The notes under the pieces are model-generated. The model saw only the letters and a list, made by a program, of their open reading frames with translations. It made no database searches and was not told where the DNA came from. The translations under genes and the position numbers were made by a program. A stretch of DNA of 64,000 nucleotides from Allium sativum (Eukaryota > Streptophyta > Magnoliopsida > Asparagales > Amaryllidaceae): contig CM060909.1 in the NCBI GenBank assembly GCA_030737875.1, positions 392,407,565-392,471,564 on the forward strand. The letters are read 5' to 3'. Positions 11,261 through 24,480 of the stretch are shown piece by piece. How positions within the stretch are numbered: the stretch's first letter is position 1; each line of letters opens with the position of its first letter.

Positions 11261-14200
11261 CTAATGGTATAAATAGTGTTAATAATATGATAGTACATCT
11301 ATAAAAAAACCTTTGTTGGATTTATATTATATATTTTTTTGAAAAAAGGTAACTTGAGTGGCTAATTGGCTAATTGGTTTGACTTTCATGTTTCCAACCC
11401 ACAGTTGTTCGCCTATTGTTAATTGTATGTGACACGGTAAAGACAAATAAATGAATAATAAGAAGATAGGTTGAATGGTCAGCTTGAATTAGCCAAGTTC
11501 AATACAAAAGGAACTTTGTATTTCCTTTCATTCGCAAACATTTGCTTTTCTTGATTGAAAGTTATATTGAAATGTTGTACCATTAGCTATATTTGAGCTT
11601 CTTCTCCTTTTAATTACTACATGTATATATTTTTCAAGAATCTACATATCGCTATTATATGTTTGGTTTTCAAATTTTGTCTAGCTTTTTTTTAGAAATT
11701 TTTGAAACTCATTTATTTGGTTTTTGATTAAAGAGACAATTGTTATGTGTTCTAGACGATATTATAAAACTTTGCCTTTGGATCAGTACGACTTCATATT
11801 TCAATGACTAATTTGCACAATATCTTGCTGATTCTAAAAGCTGCTTGCAATATTTCACTAAAAATCACTAATTCTAAAATGTTGTTCAATACAGTGTTAC
11901 TTGATGACAATAAATCTATCTGTGGAAATAACACTAAAACTGTGAAATTGCTTTCTTCAAATTATGGCATCATATTGGATTGTTAAATTGATTTCATTTT
12001 ATGTGCAAGTTTATTGGTGACCACATTAATTGCTACAAAATCCAGATGTTATTAATGCATTAAATAACCTAGGGAAGCCTTGTAATTGGGAAACATAAGG
12101 AGTATCCTTGGAAAAAATAATCAAAAAACTCATTGCACTACTAAGTGTTTAACTTTTAACAGTGTTGTACAGTTATTAAAGTTACAAACATCATCTTTGA
12201 ATTCATACACATGTTATAAATGATATTCCACTACAAGAACTAACTTGATTCAAGCAACAACAGGGACTGAACATGTAATATTATCCTTGGATTATCGTTG
12301 AATTATCCTTGAATTTGTATACATGTTATGAATGTTATTCTTGAATATGTAATATTTCATGGTAAATGGAATATGGGTTTATACATGGTAATTTGCTTAT
12401 CTCAAATTCTGAAATGTAGGTTAAATTTCAGGAATCCAATTTTTATTCCACGGTAGGAATGAAATACTTACCGTATATTGGTTCATGAGCATACCCATCT
12501 AAAATAGATTTAGTAGTGAAATTAGTTTCTTATAAGCCAAATGTTATTCTTCTAATCAGAAGTAAAATTTGATATGATTTCAAAATCTTAAAATATATAT
12601 TTTTCCCACCTTACTCACTTTGCTTTCTTTAACATGGGTAATATTTCAGTATGCGCATTATATATATGTGCATGTGTCTTGGAAATTTTTGGTTACTATA
12701 CGATTGTCTAAGAAGTGGTTTGATAATTTGATTGATATTTGTTAGAAAAAAAAACACAGTGATCATTCTAATGAAATTGAAATTGATGTATGGCACTAGG
12801 TACTCATTATATATATGTCTTGGTATTGCAATGAAACCCTCGGTGCATCCTTAGCTGAATGTAGAACAAGAAAATATCAAAAAATATTTTGGCTTTTTCA
12901 AGTTTTAATAAATTTAAACAAATCATGAATTGTAGGTTAGTTGTATTCCGTTGCACATAGTTTTTAAACTAAAAATATAATAATAGAAGAAACATTTAAA
13001 TGTCATAGAAATAACATTTAATAAGGAAAATAGTACATTAATGTATGTTATCTAATATGACAGACAGGGGGAAAAATTTTGAGCAGCACTAATAATGATA
13101 CTTCAGAATAAGCATATGATTAGATTTAAGAAGGAATATGTTGTATTTGCTTGAGCCGATGAAGTTGAGAAGAACTTTGTGGTGCTTAAATTTGGTTATG
13201 AACATGTATGTTCCTATTTTCATCATGCATTGCACAATCTGTTTTCTCACACTCTTTCCTTTTACAACCATATAGATCGAATTTCTCGCTATTTTATTGT
13301 CTACATGAAAATATTTATTCTGCTTAAGGTTGGTAATTGTTAGATTTGTTGACTTTGTTAATGTAGACGGGTACAAAACTTAGCTAGCTCAAATTACTTT
13401 AAAGTAAGACTATTTATTCAACTGTTTTCCCTTTTGGCAATTTCCTAAAAAAAAGACATCACCGGCCTCTATTGTTTATATTAGTTTGATCCATGGAAAA
13501 GTACGGCTCATGAAACCATCAACGTGCAAGCCTCTAAGTAATATATTTGTTATTTTTCCATTTGTCACTAAACAAAGTAGCTAAGTATATAATCTGATAG
13601 CTGTAGATATTTTGCACTTCCTAAATTAGATCAAAGTGCGGTATACTCAATCTGGGGAGGTATGGAAAGTATCTGTTACTCTACACATCGTATTTGTTAC
13701 TCAATCTGATAGTTGGAGATTTTCATCCTAACATGTAGTTAAACAAATCACAATATAGAATATTGTTGTTAGTCATGTATAATTATAGTAAAATTCAAGG
13801 TTTATGTCCCATTATTCTTCTCAAATTCTATTTTTTTAACTGTTAATGTGAAATGAAATTATGTATGTCACGTGTATAATTTTTTCAACTTGGATTATTA
13901 GAACCATCATTAGTTTTTGAACTGAAATAATATCTACCTTTGTTGTGGGTTCTTTTTACCTAGTCCGAGATTGTATTTTGGCTAGTTGTAGCATCGGGCT
14001 CAAACTTTTTTGCCCTTACGATATTACAGCTGACAACTGCATATTATATAGAATAACACCAACAACAAAAATATAGATAGATGATTTTATTTTGTTTTGG
14101 CATGCGATGTTATAGTAGTAATAGTGATCAAACGATACATTTTCACAAATAAGAAAAATAACATTTATTCAACTGTGTAATATTATGAGTATAGTAGTCT

Positions 14201-14536
14201 TTTATCTAATCTTTGTTTAATGTATTAAATTACTTCTTCTAATTACATGAAAAATTGTGCAGTTAATGTATACTCATACCACAGTATGTTCACCCTGACA
14301 GTACGAATAGGAAGGTTTCAGGACCTGAGCTGAATGTAGGGAGAAATTTGACACTTAAAATTTTGACATGGGACATTCCACAATGACGATAGATCAAGTT
14401 ATTTGCATGTATTATTTTACTGTATAGGTTATTGTCTTGATTACAAGGATTATCTTTTTTGGGTTGCTGTGCGGAACTATATCATGCATATGTTATGTGG
14501 ATACACGATCAAATTTATAATTAATATTGATCTTTG
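11261..14536. other. Unannotated AT-rich region
   Basis: I see no gene, terminal repeat or protein signature in about 3.3 kb. A 95-codon minus ORF at 13089-13376 shows no motif and is probably chance. Confidence 0.4.
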
Positions 14537-14969
14537 CATTACAAGAATACACGACAATCCCAATAGCTAAAAGTTGTTGGCGGCGTTCGAAGCCGTTGGA
14601 ATAGTGTTAACGCTTTCCAACAGCTTCCAGCGGATCCAACGGATCATTTCCAACGGCTTCAAACGGTCTAGTGTCGTTGGAAACCGTTTAAAAATAAGGA
14701 CCTGTAAGCCATTGGAAACCATTGGAAAAAGTGGGTTATTTTTTTATAGCAGCAAGCCAATTACCTTCCAGCCATCTCATTTCCAACCCATTCCATTTCC
14801 AATCAATTTTCAATCCAATCCAATCAATTCCACATACATACAACACATATATACCAATAACAATATAAACAACCAAAATAAATCAAAGAAACATCAATAT
14901 ATATAAACGCATACATCAAGCATTCAAACAAAATCCTCACCATCTCCAAGTCATAGAAAAACGCATACC

Positions 14970-16463
14970 TCAAGCATCATTATCGTCGTTTCCGGAAGCA
15001 CCAAACGATGAAGGAAAAGTACCATGATTGTGCACATACTCCGCAACCTTCTGATTTAGTTGCTCCATCCATATAGCCTGCAGATGATTCTGCTCCTACA
15101 GCTGCTCAATCATGGATCTAAGATCCTTAATTTATTCTTTGTCTTGGGTCTTCTTAGCCTGCAAATAATGAATAACAAAAATGTTATGCCAGCATATAAA
15201 ATATTATAACACTATATATTTAAACGCTTATTTATTGTATGTATGCAAAATGATTAATTACCATTAGGTTACCGAAGCCATAACGTTCGCTCCGCTGCGA
15301 CGCATCCATAACAGCGTCAAATATATTATCTTCCTTCTCCTGTGTCAACTCATCACGACCATACTCCTCAAGCGCATGAGCCCGTGCCTCCTGAACCTTT
15401 GCCTATAATACAAAAAAAATTCAATTGAAAAACAGTATGACGTTTTTTTTATTTCACATTAGATAGTAACTAATAAACTTATCAATGTGCGTAATAGAAT
15501 TTAAAATACGCACACATAAGCAGCTGTCACCCTATCCTGCTCATCCCACTGATGTGTGATGTTGTCAGCTTCGTCTACTTGCCTGATTGCATGGGTATGA
15601 GCAAATACGTCCATGTAGGACGCAGGATGTCCACGATCTTTCCTTCAATTGATAATTTGGACAAATCAATTCCATACAGTTAATTACTGAATTGATCAAC
15701 ATACAATGTAATTATTGATGAATTTACCAGGTCCTCGCGGTGATGTTGGAAACACTTGGATCCTCCACGATGAGTTATTGGATTCTTGTTTCTGTTTGCG
15801 AGTTCCTTGCTGACTCCGCCTGCAAATGTACATTGACTAATTATTTAATAATCGGCAAAAAATAAATTGGATTCGTTATCAATTTACCTTAAACTCATCT
15901 GTGCTCCACCACTCAACCATCTTATTAAATACTTTATCACTCATTCACCTAGGTTTCTTCCCCAATTTTTTAATCTCATTCATTGTTTCCCTGTAATTCT
16001 TAGCGACCTTCAAGTTCTAATGTCGCCTAACCTGGTCGATGTCAGCGTCCTACAAATCTACTGCCCTCTGTACAATGAGAAATGTTACTATTTATTTATT
16101 TAATCATTTTGTAAAGCGATATAAACTTATCAGAAAATCTTGCCAGATGGTCTCTTTGATGGGCTCGGGTATCCTGCTCCACTTAGGCCAGAAATCGCTC
16201 ATTCTAGCCATGTAAGCATCCTTAGAAATATCCAGCACCGTCTGAGATGGCTCCAACTCAAAACCCCTGCGTTAAATATAAATTAGAACTTTAGACAATT
16301 ATAGATATATCATGTACAAATAATTAAATTGTTATGCTAATTTAATTGATACTTACATATGGTTAGCCTTAGGCTGCAAGTACACAACTTGACGAGCTAG
16401 TGGTGCGCCACTACTCTCACCGCCACGTCATCGAGAGCTGGAACCAGAGCCAAAGCCAAACAT
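14970..16463 (-). pseudogene. Second CACTA gene (TNPA / plant transposase Ptta type), interrupted
   Basis: The minus-strand model starts MFGFGSGSS at 16463 and ends ASGNDDNDA with a stop at 14970. Exons separated by short introns encode VLDISKDAYMARMSDFWP, THRGGSKCFQHHRED, YMDVFAHTHAIRQVDEAD, QEARAHALEEYG and a C-terminal heptad-like tail (LRSMIEQL, WMEQLNQKV) that may form a coiled coil. The pattern matches the transposase-24 type protein of plant CACTA elements, thought to bind subterminal repeats. A TGA lies early in exon 1 (after SSSR), one donor appears mutated near 16140, and other stops occur, so it is not functional. Confidence 0.8.
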
Positions 16464-16712
16464 AATATACCTATAGATACATGTACAATTCATAATAATT
16501 ATGATACGAAGAACTATTAAAAAAAGTAATACATGCTACACATGTGTCATGTTGTTTTTGTGTGTATGTGTGTAATTATACACTTATTATCATTAAAATT
16601 GGATAACTTGTATAAATGCAATATTAAACATAGGTAAATGTAATGTGAATATTGTGACGACACTCTCAAATGTATAAATAACAATTACAGACGATTAAAA
16701 CTGATTTTGCAA

Positions 16713-19700
16713 CTAACACTTATTGTCGTTTTCTGATACACTCTCAAATGTTTCGACTAATACATTTGTCTCATCACTTAAAGGTCCAAAATCAGTTTGA
16801 TCGTCTGTAATTGTTATTTCAACATTATCCTCCAGATCTGCTTGATAGGCTTGTTCATCAGGAATATTCTTTCCATTGAACGTAAATATTTCCTTGGTTT
16901 TAAAAACTGCAAACCAATCTGCTTTATCCCTTTTTAGAGATGGATAAGTGGCATAATAAGCTTGTAGGGCTTGTTTGGCTAGTACAAAAAGGTCGTACTT
17001 TTGATAACGCGAGGTATGTTTAATTTTTATAAGATTTTGGATGCACTTTAATATCATAACTTGGAACATTGCTGAACCAGTTACATCTAAACAAATAAAC
17101 ATCCTCTACGGACCTTGTAAAATATGTCAATTGCAAAATCTGAGTTAATACACCATAAAAATCACTTATATGATTATCAGGATCTTCACTGCTTTTAACA
17201 AACACACCAGTATTTTTCGTATTTTTTTAGCACCGTATTCTTTGGTGTTGAATTCATACCCATTAACAAAAAATATCGAATACATTTTAACTTTTCTTTT
17301 TGGTCCAAAGGCCAAATGTATTAGTCCTTCGTCGAGCACATGATTTGTGGGATCAGAAACGTAGTTCCAAAGCCAACTACTGAAATCTTTGCTTAAATCG
17401 CCGCTTGGATTTTATGATTCATAAATACTACAAACACAAACATGATATGTTACATTATTATTGACATGTGTAACTTAAATTTAACAAAACTTGTAAAAAA
17501 TCATTACCTAACAAAAGGAGAAACTTCAGGACAATTAAGAAGAATATATGTGTGTGCTACATGCTAATCTTTATCATCTAGCCATATTTTCACACATTTT
17601 CCAACATGTCGGCCATGTTGTTTAAAACTAGGTAATGTTGCTTCAGAAGAAGATTCTTGTTCAACGCCCTCCTTATTACGCGAAACACTTTCAAATGATA
17701 AGTTCACATGATCATTAAAATAACGAGAGGAAAAAAAAGCTTCTTCTTCGATATATGATTTTCAAATAGAACCTTCAACTCGAGCTTTTTGTCTCACTTT
17801 TTTCTTTAAATGATTTTAGTACCTAATAAAAAATAGTTCGGTTCAATATTAACTTCTATTTATAATTAAATTAACATTTGAATACTTAATATAATAACAT
17901 ACCATTCGAATGAATACATTCATCCATAATGCACAGGACCTCGAAGACGTGCTTCATATGGAAGATGAACAGGTAAATGCTCCATTACATTAAAGAAATG
18001 CAAAAGAAATATTTTCTCCAGTTTGCGAAGCAATACAGGGATTTCTTCTTCAAGTTTAAGTAGACAGTCAACTTTTAACGTAGTTAAACAAAGCTTCTTG
18101 TAAAATAAGCTAAGTTCTGTTATAACCTTCCAAACTTTTACAGGTAATAATTCTTTGAATGCGATGGGTAACAAAATTTTCATCATTACATGACAATCAC
18201 GACTTTTCATTCCGCTGTGCCTTCTATTTTTATAGTTAACACATCTACGAAGATTAGAGGAAATTCCGTTAGGAAAACGTAATTATTCCACCCATTTTAA
18301 CTGTACTTTAACTTGGTTATTGTTTAGTTCATAACATGTTTTGATTTTTTACTGTCCTTGGGCTTTATATGAAGCTCAAGATGATTGCATATTTCCTTTA
18401 TATAACGTCTAGATTTCAGATCGTCCTTAGTCTTGCCCTTCACATTTAGAAATGTATTAATTACATTATCAAATATGTTTTTCTCGTTATGCATCACGTC
18501 AATGTTATGACGGATTAAGAGACTTTTTTTCCAATAAGGCAATTCCTAGAATATACACTGTTTGCACCAATTATGAATCGTCGATTTACCTTTAATTTCA
18601 GTTTGTTTTCCGGTTTCGTATATCTTTGGATAATCTTTTACAAGCTCATATGTATCCTCGCTTGACCAAATCGTTGGTGGTCGTAGAGTCTCATGTTTGT
18701 TAGCCATGAAGTTTTTTGTATCCCTTCTAAAAGAATGATTAATATGAAGAAAACATCGATGATAATCAAACCATGAAATTTTCTTCCCACGCGGTAACGA
18801 AAATGCTCGTGTTTCTTCCATGCCATAAGGACAAGCAAAACGATCGGTCGTACTCCAACCCGAAACCATTGCATATGCAGGAAAATCACTAATAGTCCAT
18901 AACAAAGAAGCGAACATCCGAATTTTTTCTCTTTTTTGATACATCGTATGTTTCAACTCCTTCATACCATAATTTTTTTCAACTCTTTGATTAACGGTTG
19001 TAAGTAAACATCAATGCATTGTGTTGGATCATCAGGGTCAGGGACGACAATTGTGAAAAACATATATGGAGTTTTCATACACATATAGGGGATAGATTGT
19101 AAAGTGTGATTATTATAGGACAAGACGAATATTTAGAATCAAACCGAGAAAACGGTGAGAAACCATCTATACATAAACCTAGTCTAACGTTGCGGCTTTC
19201 CGCTACGAAATCGGGATATTTCTTGTCAAATATTTCCATGCTTCTCCATCCGATGAGTGTGTCAACGTACCTTCTTGAGATGTTCTCGAACCATGTCATC
19301 TCATATGATGTGCTGTTACAGATGATACATATAGTCTTTGAAGTCTAGGGGTGATGGGAAAATAATGCATACGCTTGTACAATACTTCTTTTCCCTTCTT
19401 TTCCCGTGGTGTGTATCTTTCTTGATTACATATTTTACAATTTCTAAGATTGATGTTTTCTTTTCAATACAACATGCAACTCTTTAAATATGTATATATT
19501 TTTTGATATGGCAAACCGAAAGATGACATAAGTTTTTTCACTTTATAATAATTTTTGCACATTAAATTATCACATGACATATGATGTTTAACAGCTTGAA
19601 CAACATCCATAAATACAGCTTCCGTAAGGCTGTATTTTGATTTCATTGCAATGTATTCTGCAGTTACCGATAATTGAATGCCGCTTTCACATTCATTCCA

Positions 19701-20139
19701 ATGGTTTTTTTAGCATTATTTAATAAATCATATATTTTTTTAGCTTTAGCATTCGGTTCCTCTTCAACGTTAATATCATCGTTACCAATTTCAACGTTTG
19801 GGAACATTGATCGTGTAGCATCTTCGATTATATTTTCTATGAGATTCGTACTAACTTCATCACTATTGACCTCCATCGATTGTTCTTGATTACTAGGGGC
19901 TACAATTTCTGCATGACGATCCCACAACAAATAATTGGGTAGGAAACTGTATTGGTGCAAATGAATCTTAACCATATTCAGTATTAAACAGTTCAACAAT
20001 TTGCACCTACTACATGAACAACGAATTTCTATACTGTTTCCAGTATTACTTATCGCAAATTCGATGAACACTTTTACCCTATTTTGAAAATGTTCATTTA
20101 TTGCACCACTAATTTCCGATCAATAAAGTAATTGACCAT
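16713..20139 (-). pseudogene. CACTA TNP2-like transposase, broken
   Basis: Minus-strand pieces appear in family order. The N-terminal transposase-associated domain (20071-19664) shows RCSCSRCKLLN and HLHQYSFLPNYLLWDRH. The tnp2 core follows (19299-18324) with YPDFVAESRNVRLGL, DGFSPF, DFPAYAMVSGWSTT, CPYGMEE and the RHNIDVMHNEKNIFDNV motif. Next is the DUF4218-type piece (18210-17920, KSRDCHVMMK, VMEHLPVHLPYEA), then a DUF4216-type C-terminus (17410-16713, FVNGYEF, RYQKYDLFVLAKQA, SLKRDKADWFAV). Frameshifts separate most pieces. It would catalyse excision and insertion. The start near 20139 is tentative. Confidence 0.88.
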
Positions 20140-20335
20140 TTTTCTTATCTTAAAACCTTTGATGAAGTAAAAAAAAGTAATCATTAATTTTGCATGTTGT
20201 TTAAATTTTGTTTACTAATTTGATAAAATATACTACTTAATTTTATATTTTTTTACGAACTTTATTTTAAATAAACGACTATTGGTTCATTAACGCTTAT
20301 GTGTCTTCTTTAATGGTCGGTCATCTTACTTCCCA

Positions 20336-20537
20336 CTACAAACACAATAGTAATTATATTTCGTAAATCATATCATTTTAAATGATTTCACAAAATTTCG
20401 GCAGCATTTCCCCCGTGTTTCTTGTATCGTACACACATGTGTGTACACAAGGAACGTAAAGGAAATGCCAACGAAATTTTGTGAACCATTTAAAGTGATA
20501 TGATCTACGAAATATAATTACTTTATAGTGTTTGTAG
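20336..20537. repeat. 202-bp near-perfect foldback
   Basis: The left arm from ctacaaacac and the right arm ending gtgtttgtag pair along about 90 bp each at roughly 90% identity. The centre holds an exact 18-bp palindrome gtacacacatgtgtgtac (20429-20446), leaving almost no loop. It lies about 200 bp upstream of the CACTA transposase start. It may be a nested MITE or part of the CACTA 5' region; no target duplication is obvious. Confidence 0.8.
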
Positions 20538-20539
20538 CT

Positions 20540-21334
20540 TGTCCAATACAGAGACAAATCTGACAAATGATGTATCAAATGAATAAGATGTCCGTTTTGT
20601 AGAAAAAACTAATATCCATATAATGATCATATACAACACTTGTCAAATGGGGCCAGATAATATCTAAGGGTTTAAATATTTGTCTATATTAAAATTTAAA
20701 TATACAATTTGTTAAAATTTTACCAATTTATTACATGTGTACTAAATTATATATTTTTACAATTTACTAAATTCTAACTACGACGATTCCTATTAAAATC
20801 ATTTATACACCAAATCATTTCGCATAAGCACAAAACTCATATTCGCACAAATTATTCAAAACTACGATCACTCAACATAATATATACTTCGTGTTTGCAT
20901 AAATTATATTACTAGCAAACTCTATCACACATAACGTTCACTACTAACCAAAGCTACCTAAACAAACACAATATACTTTTTTTTTTGAATTTGCTAACAA
21001 TTTGATTATTATCGTGATAATAGTAGCAATTAGAGGGTAACATGATGTAATATACATATACATACAACTAGGAATCAAACAAACTTCAAATTAAACCCGA
21101 AATCAATTAAACCCTAGAAATTAGGTTAGGGAAATTACCTAATTTGGAGAGAAAGAAGGGTGGGTACGGGTTGGAGAAGCTATTACATGGCGTCCGAGGT
21201 GGTTGGAATGGTGGTGGCAGTGTTAACAACAAATTTAAAGGGGAGGAAATGGTGGGAAGAGGGAGCAATTCGGTTGAAAGAGGAAACAATTGAGGAAGAA
21301 TGAAGCTTCGGCTTGCTACTGCATGCAATATCAC
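20540..21334. other. CACTA 5' internal non-coding sequence
   Basis: AT-rich with no recognisable coding. Subterminal repeats begin about 21335. Confidence 0.4.
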
Positions 21335-21544
21335 GAAAATTTCCAACGTTTAATAACGGCCGCCAACGGCTTTAATTTCATCGGTTTCCAACATCTCATT
21401 TATAGCTGTTGGAAATAGGGCGTTGGAATACACTGTTTACCTAGTAGTTTTACACGCATATAAGTCCAGTTGCTTACTTTCTTCTATGAGTATATGTCCT
21501 CTTAAAATTTCTCATAATGATTTATTTTTGGCTATCATTGTTGT

Positions 21545-22004
21545 CTAGGGGTGAGCGTTCGGTCGGTTCGGTTGGTTTGGACGTAAAAAAACTCAAACTG
21601 AATTAGAACCGAACTTTTTTCAAACTGAACCGAATTAATTTCGGTTAATTCGGCCGGTAACCAATTTAACCGAACTTGAAGGAGGTATTATTATTCAAAT
21701 GGTGGATTCACTCAATGTAAAACATAAATTTATGTTTGGAGAAATTTTATATAGTAAATTTATGTTTATGAAAACATCTGATTTATTTGCAACAAGTGCA
21801 TTTGAATTTAAAATAATTATTTAAAGTACTACAATATCGTAAAATTAGATAGTAAATTAAAAGTTCGGGTAATTCGGTTAAATTGATAACCAAAAAATAT
21901 ATATTACAAACCGAATTCAAATCGATTTAAGTTTAAAACAGAACCGATTGAAATGAACCGGTTTGGTTGGTTAATTCGGTTTGAACTGAATATTGCTCAC
22001 CCCT
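21545..22004. mobile_element. hAT-like MITE of ggttcggtt repeats (460 bp)
   Basis: Ends ctaggggtgagc and gctcacccct form terminal inverted repeats. Flanking 8-bp sequences attgttgt (21537-21544) and attattgt (22005-22012) match at seven positions. The inside consists of degenerate ggttcggtt / aaccgaatt units, and there is no coding. Confidence 0.75.
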
Positions 22005-22277
22005 ATTATTGTCAAAAATCTTAAAATATTACGATTTAAACCTCGATCCAACTTGAATTCCTTCCTTCACGATTCAATTTTTACATTATGATTCAAACTT
22101 AGTTAAACCGCGGTAAAAAAACACATTCAACTTACACTAACATATGTAATATACTTATTTAGATTCACAATCCCTTGATAATGTTTTTAAAACAAAATAA
22201 AAATGAAATTAAAGGAAAAAGTCGAGGTTTAAGTTTAATTGTAGATGTTCAAACATCCAAATCAAATTCAAAGTGGG

Positions 22278-22908
22278 CAACAGTGTCGGTCCTGAACAAT
22301 ATGTGGTCCTAGGCCAAAAAATTCCGCGAGGCCCAAAAATATGGGTGAAAACCTGAGAACAAAAGCAAAAAACCATTCAAAAAAAAACAAAAAAACAAAA
22401 AAACGCAGAACTATTCAGTAGAGAACCTGCTGGGAATCGATCTCACATAACAAAGAAAAGGAGCAACAAATGTTACCACTCACTTAACCAACAACAGTTT
22501 ACATACTTTTTTAGTTGTCCATCTAGTTTACAAAGTCCGAATTTTCGAGGACAAAAGAAAAAAAAACAATAAAAAAAAAAAACATAGAACTTTCCAATAG
22601 AGAACATGCTGGGAATTGATCTCACATAACAGAAAAGGAGCAACAAATGTTACCACTCAACCATCTAGTTTACAAAGTTCAAATTTTTGAGGCCTCCCAC
22701 CCCCTCCTACTTCCTCCTCTTCAGTCCGGGGCTCTACGTCACCGTCTAGGTAGCTTATGCCTAGGGTCGGGCCTGGTGGAAATGAAACCCTTAAATAATG
22801 ATATTTTGAATCTACAACTTATGATTTAAAATCCCTTTCGATTTAAAATATAAACTTTACAAATTAAATCCCATTTTGAAAACCTGCATGCAAGCTCGGC
22901 CCTTTGCC
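22278..22908. mobile_element. hAT-type non-autonomous element, decayed
   Basis: Near the left end cagtgtcggtcctga resembles the cagggccggtcctga terminus seen (reverse complemented) at 28849-28863, and the right end has ctcggccctttg. aaagtggg occurs just outside both ends (22270-22277 and 22909-22916). An internal segment, ctgggaat.gatctcacataac to ctagtttacaaagt, is present twice (22425-22545 and 22605-22690). Confidence 0.6.
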
Positions 22909-22990
22909 AAAGTGGGAGAAGAATCTGCATAAGGCCCCACATAACCAAGGGCACCAAAATTTATCGATATACATCCGGCTAAAAGAAAAA

Positions 22991-23373
22991 GGCAAATTCT
23001 ATTTTAACCCACAATTTTAGTTAGTAGTCCCCCATTTTATCAAAAAAATACGATGACCAAACTGCTTTTTTCTGTTATTTTTTTTCCCAATTTTTTGAAC
23101 ACCTCTAATTGCACTACGTGATTTTCTGGTGTACCTCGTTGTAAGTCTACGTGGTCCATGAATGAACCACGGAAATCATCTACGTGGTACTTTGATGAAC
23201 CACGTAGGGCAACTACGAGGTACAGTGAAAAATCATGTAGTCTCCTTATGTGGAAGGGTATTTTTTGTTTTTTTTTTAAAAAAAAGGGGGCTAAAATTTG
23301 TGGGTTTAAGGATTATTTGATGATTTGCGGGTGTACTGACTAAAATGGTGTGGTGGGTTAAATAGAATTTGCC
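22991..23373. mobile_element. Mutator-type MITE (383 bp)
   Basis: Ends ggcaaattctatttta and (reverse complement) ggcaaattctatttaa extend into about 36 bp of terminal inverted repeat with small gaps. A perfect 9-bp duplication aaagaaaaa (22982-22990 and 23374-23382) flanks it. The interior folds again through ctacgtggt / accacgtag pairs. There is no coding capacity. Confidence 0.85.
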
Positions 23374-23978
23374 AAAGAAAAAGTGTGTTGCTATTCACAC
23401 TCCCATTTAGACTACTGGCCACCTATACTAAAGACCACCTCTTTTATATGTCTCTTTACTCCTTTACACCACATAAATTATTCAATTTCTAATCGGCTAC
23501 CACCTCTGCCTTTAATTCTTCATCGTTCCAAAAAAAACATCTTCCTCCTGAAATTTTCTCCATCGCTCTACAAGCTTGAAGATTCCAACGCAATTTTAAG
23601 CGTCCAATCTTGCGGCCTATTGCTATCATCCACATAGTTATCGAGTTTATCGTCATTCACATTATTTTCCTACAAAAATCAAATAAAAATAATTAAAATT
23701 ATTTTTTTGTAAATTTTGACACATAAATTTTGTTGTATGAAGAAAACCCTAAAATTCAATAACTTACAATGTCATTCTCTATTACAACGTCATTGAAATT
23801 AATGTCTTCAAAACTCGAAGTAGTGAGAAAGGTGAAAGAAAGTTCCTACAAAAATTAATGCAAAACCCTAAAAAAAAAAAAATCCTATAACAAAAGAATA
23901 GATTATGCAGTATGATATACGAAACTAACTTCTTTTTTGTCTTTATCTTCCATCCTCTAGTACGGCTACTATTGATTG
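23374..23978. other. Unassigned intergenic sequence
   Basis: An 84-codon ORF at 23383-23637 has no recognisable motif; I see nothing else. Confidence 0.35.
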
Positions 23979-23987
23979 TAGGGCTGT

Positions 23988-24017
23988 TATGGTAACGGTA
24001 AATTTACCGTTACCATA
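23988..24017. repeat. Perfect 30-bp palindrome
   Basis: The sequence tatggtaacggtaaa is followed directly by its exact reverse complement. Confidence 0.95.
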
Positions 24018-24394
24018 CCAGTACCGTATTATTTATTACCAGTAAATCGCAGAATTTGCTTACCAGTATCGTCGGTACGGTAACGGTAAATTTACCATTG
24101 AAAACTGTAAAAATAACGGTAGCAAATTGTTCCAACCGTCGGTAACGGTATATTTACCGATACTTTATTAGTGCATATAACAAAACTGATCTGAGCCATT
24201 TATTTTAATACATTTACTTTTGCTACATTGAATCAGAGCCACTGCTGTGTTTTTTTACTGATGCTAGGGTTTTAGTTCACTGCAGCCGCATTCAATTTTC
24301 ACTTTTCACTTTTTGCTTTTCGTTGCTTTCTCCTTCTCTTCCCCAATTCGGTGACCAAATTCAAGTTCAACCTAAAAATTTTAATTCTCTTGCA

Positions 24395-24470
24395 ATGGAG
24401 TCAGTGCATTCGAATATTCCTGATCAAACCGTGGCTGATGGAGATCAAATCGGTGCTACTGCTACTGCGA
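24395..24470 (+). CDS. Possible first coding exon
   Basis: ATG at 24395 opens MESVHSNIPDQTVADGDQIG and runs to a good donor (gcga|gtaag) at 24471, after a pyrimidine-rich leader. Similar N-termini occur in RICESLEEPER-type hAT proteins, but I could not find a BED finger downstream. It could be a hAT remnant or a decayed host exon. Confidence 0.35.
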
Positions 24471-24480
24471 GTAAGAATTT

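Larger units (their letters stand above)
14537..21447 (-). mobile_element. CACTA (En/Spm) transposon, nearly complete but decayed
   Basis: The left end cattacaagaatacacgac matches the CACTA terminus consensus with one change. The right end near 21447 is degenerate (ctagtag). Both subterminal regions (14575-14730 and 21335-21435) carry many copies of ccaacggctt / ccgttggaaa in both orientations, as CACTA transposase binding regions do. The two genes inside, both on the minus strand, are a TNP2-like transposase and a second protein gene, the usual CACTA pair. No clear 3-bp TSD is left. Confidence 0.85.
23979..24480 (+). mobile_element. Possible 5' end of a hAT element
   Basis: tagggctgttatggtaacgg resembles the terminus of BED-finger hAT elements, and ggtaacggtaa motifs recur in both orientations to about 24165. 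They are followed by a leader and a first-exon-like ATG at 24395. No matching 3' end was found, so it is truncated or not a hAT. Confidence 0.4.

Noticed and set aside
13089..13376. 95-codon minus ORF
   Set aside because: Lysine/asparagine-rich composition expected from AT-rich DNA and no recognisable domain.
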